This document shows, in pieces, positions 14,667-21,192 of a stretch of DNA of 21,192 bases (its first letter is position 1; every line of letters begins with the position of its first letter). The DNA comes from an uncultured Eubacterium sp. (GTDB lineage Bacteria > Bacillota > Clostridia > Lachnospirales > Lachnospiraceae). The notes beneath the pieces are model-generated. The model ran no database searches. It was given only the letters and a program-made list of their open reading frames with translations, and had not been told where the DNA came from. The translations under genes and the position numbers were made by a program. The stretch lies in NCBI GenBank assembly GCA_900551945.1, contig URYE01000046.1, positions 1-21,192 on the forward strand. The letters run 5' to 3'.

Positions 14667-15947
14667 TTACTGAAGCTTTTCATTTCCACCCATATATGGA
14701 CGAAGTGCTTCTGGTATTCTTACACTACCATCTGCTTGAAGGTTGTTTTCAAGGAATGCAATAAGCATTCTAGGTGGTGCAACAACTGTGTTATTAAGAG
14801 TATGTGCAAAATACTTTTCCTTCTTATCATTCTGAACTCTTATCTTAAGTCTTCTAGCCTGTGCATCTCCTAAGTTAGAGCAAGAACCAACTTCAAAGTA
14901 CTTCTTCTGACGTGGTGACCATGCTTCAACGTCAATAGACTTAACCTTAAGGTCAGCTAAATCACCTGAACAACACTCAAGTGTTCTAACAGGAATATCA
15001 AGTGAACGGAATAAATCAACAGTATTCTGCCATAACTTGTCAAACCACATCTTGCTTTCTTCTGGCTTACATACAACTATCATTTCCTGCTTTTCAAACT
15101 GATGTATTCTGTATACACCTCTTTCTTCAATACCATGTGCTCCCTTTTCTTTTCTAAAACATGGTGAATAACTTGTAAGAGTTTTTGGAAGCTGGTCTTC
15201 TGGTGTAATTGTATCAATAAATTTACCAATCATTGAATGTTCGCTTGTACCAATAAGGTAAAGGTCTTCACCTTCAATCTTATACATCATTGCGTCCATT
15301 TCTTCAAAGCTCATAACACCTGTAACAACATTACTTCTTATCATGTAAGGTGGTATACAATATGTGAAGCCTCTGTTAATCATAAAATCTCTAGCATAAG
15401 ATATTACTGCTGAATGAAGTCTTGCAATATCACCCATAAGATAGTAGAAACCATTTCCTGCAACCTTACCTGCTGCGTCAAGGTCAATACCGTTAAACTT
15501 AGCCATAATATCTGTATGATATGGAATTTCAAAATCTGGAACTACTGGTTCACCAAACTTTTCAATCTCAACATTTTCACTATCGTCTTTACCAATTGGA
15601 ACACTAGGGTCAATGATGTTAGGAATTTTCATCATTATTTCTGTAACCTTAGCATTAAGTTCTGTTTCGGCTGCTTCAAGTTCTTTTAATCTATCAGCAC
15701 TAGCACTTACTTGTGCCTTAACTGCTTCTGCTTCTTCCTTTTTACCCTGTGCCATTAATGCACCAATCTGCTTAGATAATTTATTTCTATTAGCTCTTAA
15801 TTCATCAGCTTCTGTCTGTGTAGCTCTTGCCTTTGCATCAAGCTCTATAACTTCATCAACAAGTGGAAGCTTCTTGTCTTGAAACTTATTTCTTATATTT
15901 TGTTTTACGATTTCTGGATTTTCTCTTAAAAATTTTAAATCTAACAT
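14667..15947 (-). CDS. serS: seryl-tRNA synthetase
   Basis: A 426-residue class II synthetase that charges tRNA-Ser with serine. The ATG at 15947 has AGGAGG 7 nt upstream; an upstream in-frame ATG at 15980 would precede that site and is not used. The N-terminal antiparallel coiled-coil arm that grips the long tRNA-Ser variable arm is at about 28-105. The catalytic core has motif 2 (SPCFRKEKGAHGIEERGVYR, about 265-285) and motif 3 (APPRMLIAFLEN). Many bacterial SerRS have NGSxLAVGRT there; the NNTVVAPPRM version seen here is of a type I recall from Clostridia. The product continues with the C-terminal IPEALRPYMGG. Length is normal. It lies downstream of the parAB-DUF4446 cluster, 134 nt behind it. 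No T-box leader fits in that gap. Confidence 0.97.
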   Translation of the reverse strand: MLDLKFLRENPEIVKQNIRNKFQDKKLPLVDEVIELDAKARATQTEADELRANRNKLSKQIGALMAQGKKEEAEAVKAQVSASADRLKELEAAETELNAKVTEIMMKIPNIIDPSVPIGKDDSENVEIEKFGEPVVPDFEIPYHTDIMAKFNGIDLDAAGKVAGNGFYYLMGDIARLHSAVISYARDFMINRGFTYCIPPYMIRSNVVTGVMSFEEMDAMMYKIEGEDLYLIGTSEHSMIGKFIDTITPEDQLPKTLTSYSPCFRKEKGAHGIEERGVYRIHQFEKQEMIVVCKPEESKMWFDKLWQNTVDLFRSLDIPVRTLECCSGDLADLKVKSIDVEAWSPRQKKYFEVGSCSNLGDAQARRLKIRVQNDKKEKYFAHTLNNTVVAPPRMLIAFLENNLQADGSVRIPEALRPYMGGNEKLQ

Positions 15948-16033
15948 TTTCTTTCCTCCTGATATTGTGTTTATGCACATCTTTTATTATGCACCTTTTT
16001 TACTATATTTTCCACTAATTTATTATATTTTAT

Positions 16034-16064
16034 TTGCTGTTTACACTATAAGTTTAAACAGCAA
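16034..16064 (-). terminator. hairpin between the DUF4446 gene and serS
   Basis: TTGCTGTTTA and TAAACAGCAA form a perfect 10-bp stem. The following minus-strand sequence is A-rich rather than U-rich, so termination is doubtful. It is flanked by a 14-nt direct repeat TATATTTTCCACTA (16004-16017 and 16065-16078). Confidence 0.5.
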
Positions 16065-16081
16065 TATATTTTCCACTATAA

Positions 16082-16633
16082 TTATTTAGAAGTAGTCGAA
16101 GTATCTTGTACAATTACATTATCACTTCCATAAGTTCCTGCAAGTGCCTGTTCTAAAGCCTGTTGTTCTTCTTCTCCTAATTCTGTATATGACTTTCCAT
16201 CTATAATTTCTTTTACATAAGCAAAACAACCGGTATTGCTGTGCATTATATTTATAATATAGCCGTTATTTAACTTATTAAGCAAGCATATTGAAAAACT
16301 TAACTTGCCACCCATTTCATGAAATGCGTCATATTTAACAAGCCCAAGCTTTTGAAATGTATACTGCATTTTATCATAAATATCATTAATAGACTCTATA
16401 TTGCTATTAGTTAAAGCTCTAAGCTGGTCATAATCATCAAGATTTTTCTTTATTAATTCTTCTATGGACTCTCCATCAGAGCCTTGCATAAACTCTTTAT
16501 ATTTCTTTTTCATTCCACTAGCTTTGCATATTGCAACTATGGCAAGTATTATTGCCAAAATTGTAATTGCGCAAAGCCCAAGCATAACGTATAACGCCGG
16601 AGCTGAAAAGAAACCAAAAAAATCAATCTCCAT
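16082..16633 (-). CDS. DUF4446 family membrane-anchored protein
   Basis: A 183-residue protein with one N-terminal membrane helix (about 13-35, LYVMLGLCAITILAIILAIV), a coiled-coil-like stretch (about 40-90) and a C-terminal domain. That domain contains KYDAFHEMGGKLSFSICLLNKLNNGYIINIMHS (quoted in pieces: KYDAFHEMGG, LSFSICLL, NNGYI) and SYTELGEEEQQAL, characteristic of DUF4446. Function unknown. In many Clostridia this family is coded next to parA/parB, as here, which hints at a role at the membrane linked to chromosome segregation or sporulation; that is inference. A short hairpin separates it from serS downstream and another from parB upstream. Confidence 0.87.
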   Translation of the reverse strand: MEIDFFGFFSAPALYVMLGLCAITILAIILAIVAICKASGMKKKYKEFMQGSDGESIEELIKKNLDDYDQLRALTNSNIESINDIYDKMQYTFQKLGLVKYDAFHEMGGKLSFSICLLNKLNNGYIINIMHSNTGCFAYVKEIIDGKSYTELGEEEQQALEQALAGTYGSDNVIVQDTSTTSK

Positions 16634-16715
16634 TACATACCTCTTTTCGTATTTAATTATACTTTTATCTAGTTAAGCAAACATTCATAATCTTTTTCTA
16701 ACTAGCTCTAATACA

Positions 16716-16762
16716 AATACTATTGCGATAAACAAAATAACATTCTTTATTGCAATAGTATT
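16716..16762 (-). terminator. hairpin between parB and the DUF4446 gene
   Basis: AATACTATTGC(G)ATAAA and TTTATTGCAATAGTATT pair over 17 positions with one mismatch (G-U on the plus strand, A-C on the minus strand). It lies 28 nt after the parB stop. No strong U-run follows, so partial termination is the most I would claim. Confidence 0.5.
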
Positions 16763-16789
16763 TATTATTTACTTCGTAAGATTATTATA

Positions 16790-17758
16790 TTATTTATCTA
16801 ACATTCTTATCATGTCATATATACGTTCAAGTTCTTCCTTAGAATAATAATCTATCTCTATTTTCCCCTTATTATTATCCTTATTTTTAATAACAACTTT
16901 TGTACCCATAATTCTTTTCATTTTATCTTCAATATCTCTGTATACAAAATCATTTTCAGGCTTTTTCTTTGGTTCTTTTTCAGGTTTATTAAGTGTCTTC
17001 ATAAGCTTTTCAGTTTCACGAACACTTAACTTTTCATCAAATATTTTTAACGCAATTTCATATTGCTTATCAGGGTCTTCAATTCCTATTATTGTCCTTG
17101 CATGACCATTACTTAACTTTCCCTCCATTACCATATCTTGTACACGTTCATCAAGTTTTAACAGACGTAGTGAATTAGTAATCGAAGCTCTTGACTTTGA
17201 AACTCGCTCTGCTAACTCATCTTGCTTTAACTTATAATCTGATATAAGTCTTTGATATGCTCTAGCCTCTTCAATTGGATTAAGGTCTTCTCTTTGAATA
17301 TTTTCAATTAAAGCTATCTCCATAACTTCTTGTGTTGTGTAATCTTTTATTACAACCGGAACTTCTTTAAGCCCTGCAATTTTAGCTGCTCTCCATCTTC
17401 TCTCGCCCGCTATTATCTCATAATAATCACCCTTTTTTTGTACAAGAAGTGGTTGAAGTACTCCATATTGTTTAATGGACTCAGATAATTCAATTAAGGC
17501 GTCTTCATCAAATGCTTTTCTTGGCTGTTCTTTATTTGGTTCAATTAAAGAAAGTTTAACATTAATGTCGGCTGGTTGTTTGACAATAACTTCTTTAATT
17601 ACTTCCTTTACTTTAACTTCGTCATCTTCTGGAATTAAAGCTGCTATCCCTTTTCCTAGTCCTTTACCTAAGCCTTTTCCTAAGCCCCTTGTTGACTTTT
17701 GCTTTAAACCTTTTTTATCTTTTTCTAAAGCTGTTACATCTTTTTTTTCAGAGCTCAT
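16790..17758 (-). CDS. parB: ParB/Spo0J chromosome partitioning protein
   Basis: A 322-residue CTP-dependent DNA clamp that loads at parS. The ATG at 17758 has GGAGG 7 nt upstream; an earlier ATG at 17770 overlaps that site. The N-terminus holds a KGLGKGLGKG-type triple repeat (25-38) ending IAALIPE, the conserved ParA-stimulating tail. The ParB/CTPase domain (about 67-160) has GERRWRA (118-124) and ENIQRE (152-157), both needed for CTP binding. A helix-turn-helix (about 178-200, QDELAERVSKSRASITNSL) reads parS. A Lys-rich linker and a C-terminal dimerisation segment (about 270-322) follow. All key motifs are intact. It follows parA by 113 nt and is probably co-transcribed. Confidence 0.97.
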   Translation of the reverse strand: MSSEKKDVTALEKDKKGLKQKSTRGLGKGLGKGLGKGIAALIPEDDEVKVKEVIKEVIVKQPADINVKLSLIEPNKEQPRKAFDEDALIELSESIKQYGVLQPLLVQKKGDYYEIIAGERRWRAAKIAGLKEVPVVIKDYTTQEVMEIALIENIQREDLNPIEEARAYQRLISDYKLKQDELAERVSKSRASITNSLRLLKLDERVQDMVMEGKLSNGHARTIIGIEDPDKQYEIALKIFDEKLSVRETEKLMKTLNKPEKEPKKKPENDFVYRDIEDKMKRIMGTKVVIKNKDNNKGKIEIDYYSKEELERIYDMIRMLDK

Positions 17759-17871
17759 AATCTCCTCCATTATTAAAATATAATTTATAACACCATACCT
17801 TTTTAAACTAGCAAATTACATATTTCAAACACTTTACTTATCGCCCCACATAATAAGTCTTACTATAAGTA

Positions 17872-18633
17872 CTAACTATGTTTTATTACTTCTTGTGCAA
17901 GATTTCTATAGCTTTCTGCACCTGTTGAACGCTTGTCATATATATTGATTGGAAGTCCATGACTAGGTGCTTCTGCAAGTCTTATATTTCTTGGAATAAT
18001 TGTCTTATATATTTTTTCTTGTAAATTGTCTTTTACATTTTCTACTACTTGAAGTGAAAGATTAGTTCTTGAGTCGTACATTGTAAATACTACTCCTTCA
18101 AGCTCTAATTTTTTATTAAGCTTTTTCTTTACAAGATTGATTGTGTGCATTAATTGTGTTAAGCCTTCAAGCGCATAATACTCGCATTGTATTGGAACTA
18201 AGACTGTATTAGAAGCTGTCATTGCATTTACAGTAAGCATACTTAACGATGGTGGACAATCAAGTATAATAAAGTCATAATTATCTTTAACTTCTGCTAA
18301 ACTATCTTTTAATATGTACTCTCTGTTATCAACATCTATAAGGTCAATTTCTGCACCTGCAAGATTTACATTTGAAGGTATTATATCAAGATTATCAAAG
18401 ATATCTTTTATAATTGCGTCTTTTATATCAACGGTTCTTAATATAACTTCATAAATAGTATTCTCTGCCTCATCTTTTTCAATACCAAGACCACTTGTTG
18501 TATTACCCTGTGGGTCCATATCTATCACAAGCACTCTTTTGCCTGCCTCCGCAAGACATGCTGATAAGTTAATAGTTGTAGTTGTCTTTCCAACTCCACC
18601 CTTTTGATTTGCTATTGATATTACTTTTCCCAT
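17872..18633 (-). CDS. parA: ParA/Soj chromosome partitioning ATPase
   Basis: A 253-residue ATPase of the Soj/MinD class. The ATG at 18633 has GGAG 5 nt upstream; an upstream in-frame ATG at 18663 lies beyond the ribosome site. The deviant Walker A KGGVGKT is at 11-17, with the second lysine K11. Walker A' VIDMDPQGN is at about 36-44 and Walker B FIILDCPPS near 118-126. It has no N-terminal helix-turn-helix, as in chromosomal Soj. It binds nucleoid DNA as an ATP dimer and with ParB moves origins and controls initiation. A perfect parS lies in its 5' leader, so ParB loading could repress its transcription. The usual upstream neighbour rsmG is not seen here; the divergent spoIIR lies there instead. 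Confidence 0.97.
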   Translation of the reverse strand: MGKVISIANQKGGVGKTTTTINLSACLAEAGKRVLVIDMDPQGNTTSGLGIEKDEAENTIYEVILRTVDIKDAIIKDIFDNLDIIPSNVNLAGAEIDLIDVDNREYILKDSLAEVKDNYDFIILDCPPSLSMLTVNAMTASNTVLVPIQCEYYALEGLTQLMHTINLVKKKLNKKLELEGVVFTMYDSRTNLSLQVVENVKDNLQEKIYKTIIPRNIRLAEAPSHGLPINIYDKRSTGAESYRNLAQEVIKHS

Positions 18634-18668
18634 AATACTCCTCTTTTCAACGCATATATACATATAAA

Positions 18669-18684
18669 TGTTTCACGTGAAACA
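18669..18684. promoter_or_regulatory. parS: parS centromere site
   Basis: TGTTTCACGTGAAACA, a perfect 16-bp palindrome identical to the Firmicutes parS consensus. It lies 36 nt upstream of the parA start, between the predicted parA promoter and the gene. It implies that the window is close to the replication origin of the left-hand genome. Confidence 0.97.
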
Positions 18685-18699
18685 TTTTACAACGAAAAT

Positions 18700-18728
18700 A
18701 TTATATCATCATTTATTTGTCATATCTA
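18700..18728 (-). promoter_or_regulatory. candidate parA promoter
   Basis: On the minus strand TAGATA, 17 nt and a perfect TATAAT. The predicted transcript would start just before parS, so a ParB complex there would sit across the first transcribed bases. Confidence 0.48.
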
Positions 18729-18777
18729 CATTATTTTAAAGATATTTTTTAACAAATATGTTAATACGGAGGTTATT
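18729..18777. other. putative junction of two sequence types
   Basis: Left of here the sequence has no GATC and mixed Gln codons; right of here GATC appears and Gln is almost only CAA. The 49 nt contain the spoIIR ribosome site (GGAGG) and a palindrome TTAACA-AATA-TGTTAA (18749-18764) of unknown meaning. No sigma-F-like promoter for spoIIR is found here, which would fit a cut between promoter and gene. Confidence 0.5.
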
Positions 18778-19431
18778 ATGAAAAAATTTATAAATTATTC
18801 TAGGATTTGTTTGATATTAATATTTTTATTATTTATCTATATTATATTTTGTGCTCAAAGCTATTCGAACGCTGTATCTTCTGAACTATCAAATTCTGTA
18901 TTTAGATTACATGTTTTAGCAAATAGTGATTCTGAAGAAGATCAACAATTAAAATTAAAAGTAAGAGATGCTTTACTTTCATATATGAATACTTTATCTT
19001 CAAATTGCAATACAAAAGAGGAAGCTATACAAATTGCAACTCAACATCAAAATGAATTTCAAACAATTGCTGAAAATGTAATTGTTGAAAATGGTTACAA
19101 TTATCCTATTCAAATAAAAATTAATAATTTTTATTTTCCAACCAAATCATATGGAGATATTTCATTACCAGCTGGATATTATGATGCTTTAAGAGTAGAA
19201 ATTGGTAATGCAAAAGGAAAAAATTGGTGGTGTGTAATGTTTCCATCTTTATGTTTTATAGATATCAGCTCAGGAATCGTTGATTCTGAAGGAAAAGAAA
19301 AACTAGAAAATAATTTAGATTCAGAATCATATGAATTAATTTCAGAAAGCAAAACTTCAACTGAATTTAAACTAAAATTTAAATTATTAGAAGTATTTTC
19401 ACATAATGGACTATTCACTGCAAAAAATTAA
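18778..19431 (+). CDS. spoIIR: stage II sporulation protein R (SpoIIR)
   Basis: A 217-residue secreted signalling protein made in the forespore that triggers SpoIIGA to process pro-sigma-E in the mother cell. It has an N-terminal signal/anchor (about 9-27), then the family blocks RLHVLANSDSEEDQQLKLKVRDALL (quoted as RLHVLANSDS, KLKVRDALL; about 43-67), LPAGYYDALRVEIG (about 131-144) and NWWCVMFPSLCF (about 150-161). Length is within the family range. GGAGG precedes the ATG. All Gln codons are CAA, and a GATC occurs at 18940, unlike everything to the left. It shows the source organism can, or its ancestors could, form endospores. The place beside parA is not one I know as standard. Confidence 0.93.
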   Translation: MKKFINYSRICLILIFLLFIYIIFCAQSYSNAVSSELSNSVFRLHVLANSDSEEDQQLKLKVRDALLSYMNTLSSNCNTKEEAIQIATQHQNEFQTIAENVIVENGYNYPIQIKINNFYFPTKSYGDISLPAGYYDALRVEIGNAKGKNWWCVMFPSLCFIDISSGIVDSEGKEKLENNLDSESYELISESKTSTEFKLKFKLLEVFSHNGLFTAKN

Positions 19432-19502
19432 AAATCTATTGTAATCTTTATTCTTTTATGATATATTTTATGTGATTATTTTAAATACGAGGAGGAATAC
19501 TT

Positions 19503-20762
19503 TTGGAAAAACTAGTAATAACTGGACCAACACATTTAAATGGAGAAGTAACAATAAGTGGGGCAAAAAATGCAGCTGTTGCTATATTACCTGCAACACT
19601 TTTAATAGATGGTGTTTGTACAATAGAAAATCTTCCTAATATAAGTGATGTAAAAATGTCATGTAAGATATTAGAAGGTCTAGGTGCAAAAATAACATGG
19701 ATTACACAAAATGAAATTATGATTGATACAAGAAATATAAATAAAACTATTGCATCAGAAGAATTAACAAGAAAATTTAGAGCATCTTATTATATAATTG
19801 GAAGTATGCTTGGACGCAAAGGCGATGTAACAGTTGGAATGCCTGGTGGTTGTAAACTAGGCGCAAGACCTATAGATCAACATATCAAAGGATTTGAAGC
19901 ATTAGGTGCAAAAGTAGATACAACACAAGGAAAAATTACTGCCAAAGCTTCAAAATTAGTAGGAACTTCAATTTATATGGATGTTGTATCTGTTGGTGCA
20001 ACCATTAATGTAATGCTTGCTTCTGTACTTGCAGAAGGAACAACCATTATTGATAATGCCGCTAAGGAACCACATATTGTAGATGTTGCAAACTTTTTAA
20101 ATACTATGGGAGCCGATATTCGCGGGGCAGGAACAGATGTAATTAAAATTAATGGTGTAAAAAAACTTACAGGTAATGCAACATATTCTGTTGTTCCAGA
20201 TCAAATAGAAGCCGGAACATTTATGCTTGCAGCTGTTGCAACAAAAGGTGATATTTTAATAAAAAATTGTATAACAAAACACTTAGAATCAATAACTGCA
20301 AAAATCACTGAAATTGGTGGTCAAGTAGATGACTTTGGAGATAGCATAAGAGTAAAATGTAATAAAAGACCATCTAATGCTATCATAAAAACACTTCCTT
20401 ATCCAGGTTTCCCTACAGATTTACAACCTCAAATGGGCGTTGTTTTATCAATAGCAAATGGAACAAGTAGAATTATAGAAAGTATTTGGGAATCAAGATT
20501 CCAATATACTGACGAATTAAATAAAATGGGAGCCAAAATTACTGCTCAAGGAAAATCAGCATTTTTTGAAGGCGTTGATAAATTATATGGAGCTCCTGTT
20601 TATTCAACAGATTTACGTGCTGGTGCTGCATTAATTATTGCCGGTGTAACCGCAAAAGGGAAAACAGAAGTTTACAATTTAGAGCACATTGATAGAGGAT
20701 ATGAAAACATTGAGCAAAAGTTTAGAAACCTTGGTGCAAAAATAGAAAGAGTAACGGAGTAA
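19503..20762 (+). CDS. murA: UDP-N-acetylglucosamine 1-carboxyvinyltransferase (MurA)
   Basis: A 419-residue enzyme transferring enolpyruvate from PEP to UDP-GlcNAc, the first committed step of peptidoglycan synthesis. The start is TTG at 19503, with a strong AGGAGG 7 nt upstream; no ATG lies nearby in frame. Substrate-binding residues are seen in SGAKNAA (19-25). The PEP-binding catalytic loop has Cys117 in GGCKLGARPIDQH, so this is the fosfomycin-sensitive Cys type. The C-terminal part has DLRAGAALIIAG, conserved in the family. Whether it is the murA or murZ paralogue cannot be told. Gln is CAA throughout and two GATC sites are present. It lies 71 nt after spoIIR and 21 nt before the next gene, so these three are likely one transcript. 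Confidence 0.97.
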   Translation: MEKLVITGPTHLNGEVTISGAKNAAVAILPATLLIDGVCTIENLPNISDVKMSCKILEGLGAKITWITQNEIMIDTRNINKTIASEELTRKFRASYYIIGSMLGRKGDVTVGMPGGCKLGARPIDQHIKGFEALGAKVDTTQGKITAKASKLVGTSIYMDVVSVGATINVMLASVLAEGTTIIDNAAKEPHIVDVANFLNTMGADIRGAGTDVIKINGVKKLTGNATYSVVPDQIEAGTFMLAAVATKGDILIKNCITKHLESITAKITEIGGQVDDFGDSIRVKCNKRPSNAIIKTLPYPGFPTDLQPQMGVVLSIANGTSRIIESIWESRFQYTDELNKMGAKITAQGKSAFFEGVDKLYGAPVYSTDLRAGAALIIAGVTAKGKTEVYNLEHIDRGYENIEQKFRNLGAKIERVTE

Positions 20763-20783
20763 TATTAGAAAGAAGAAATACAT

Positions 20784-21192
20784 ATGCTAAATTTTTGTAG
20801 TTTATATAGTGGTAGTAGCGGAAATAGTTTATTTGTCGAAACAGAAAATGCTAAAGTATTAGTTGATGTTGGGTTAAGTTGTAAAAAAATTGAAGAAGCT
20901 TTATGTACTATAGAAAAAAATCCTAATTCAATCGATGCTATTCTTATTACTCATGAACATTCTGATCATATAAAAGGACTATCAACAATATCACATAAAT
21001 ATGATATTCCTGTTTTTGCAACAAGAGAGACATTTGATGCAATGCCAACACAAACTGAAAAAATATCAAATAAAAATATTAATTATTTTTATCCTAATGA
21101 AAAATTCAATATAAATGATTTAGAAATTACACCTTTCAGTATTCCACATGATGCAGCTAACCCTTGCGGATTTACAATAAATAATGAAAAAC
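20784..21192 (+). CDS. WalJ/YycJ-like metallo-beta-lactamase-fold hydrolase, 5' part
   Basis: The first 136 codons of a gene cut by the right window edge. The start MLNFCSLYSGSSGNSLFVET is typical of the YycJ/WalJ group of MBL-fold proteins, whose members begin with an S-L-x-SGSSGN block. The metal-binding motif THEHSDH is at about 56-62 (H57, H59, D61, H62). A second part, IPHDAANPCGF, near 125-135 fits the next conserved histidine region. YycJ proteins are DNA exonuclease-like enzymes linked to cell division and mismatch repair in Bacillus. The ribosome site is weak (AGAAAGAAG). It is probably translated with murA. It contains one GATC (20964). Confidence 0.9.
   Translation, partial: MLNFCSLYSGSSGNSLFVETENAKVLVDVGLSCKKIEEALCTIEKNPNSIDAILITHEHSDHIKGLSTISHKYDIPVFATRETFDAMPTQTEKISNKNINYFYPNEKFNINDLEITPFSIPHDAANPCGFTINNEK

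Noticed and set aside
15948..16081. T-box riboswitch before serS
   Set aside because: The leader is only about 130 nt, has no specifier stem and no T-box core sequence; only a simple hairpin is seen.
18749..18764. Rex site before spoIIR (TTAACA-AATA-TGTTAA)
   Set aside because: The half-sites are in the opposite order to the Rex consensus, and spoIIR is a sporulation gene; left as an unexplained palindrome.

Overview
The window is AT-rich (roughly 30% GC by eye). Its left ~18.7 kb reads like a motile, fermentative, low-GC Gram-positive anaerobe, most likely a Lachnospiraceae-type Clostridia. Pointers are the parA-parB-DUF4446-serS cluster with a perfect parS, a DUF3881 protein, a bifunctional AdhE behind Rex-like operators, an HD-GYP protein, a dCache chemoreceptor, and a secreted protein with tryptophan-rich NG-x-VDF repeats.

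Layout. 1-707: 5' part of an IS607-family element (serine recombinase tnpA overlapping the start of tnpB, which runs off the left edge). 889-1070: tRNA-Arg(CCT) with its own terminator. 1217-1371: a long imperfect palindrome of unknown nature. 1450-3516: chemoreceptor. 3913-4833: DUF3881 protein. 5161-6228: HD-GYP phosphodiesterase. These are all on the minus strand. 6639-10482 (+): adhE with a clear promoter and two Rex-type operators, then an APH/choline-kinase-like phosphotransferase, closed by a long terminator. 10707-12941 (+): ECF sigma factor overlapping a single-pass membrane protein that is probably its anti-sigma factor. 12977-14446 (+): secreted WW-repeat/C39-peptidase gene broken by one in-frame TGA. 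14564-18728 (-): serS, DUF4446 gene, parB, parA, parS. 18778-21192 (+): spoIIR, murA and the start of a WalJ/YycJ-like metallo-beta-lactamase-fold gene.

The most unusual signal is compositional. I found no GATC tetranucleotide in positions 1-18939, where about 50 would be expected at this base composition. Four occur in the last ~2.25 kb (18940, 19875, 20199, 20964). Glutamine codon choice changes at the same place: mixed CAA/CAG on the left, essentially only CAA on the right. Together this suggests that DNA from two genomes meets at about 18729-18777, between the parA promoter and spoIIR, either through an assembly misjoin or through recent transfer. It also suggests that the left genome is under strong selection against GATC.

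Other points worth attention: the paired Rex operators framing the adhE promoter, the TGA that replaces a Gly codon inside a repeat, the long palindrome at 1217-1371, and the sigma/anti-sigma overlap beside the broken surface-protein gene. I see no CRISPR array and no complete new defence system in the window.
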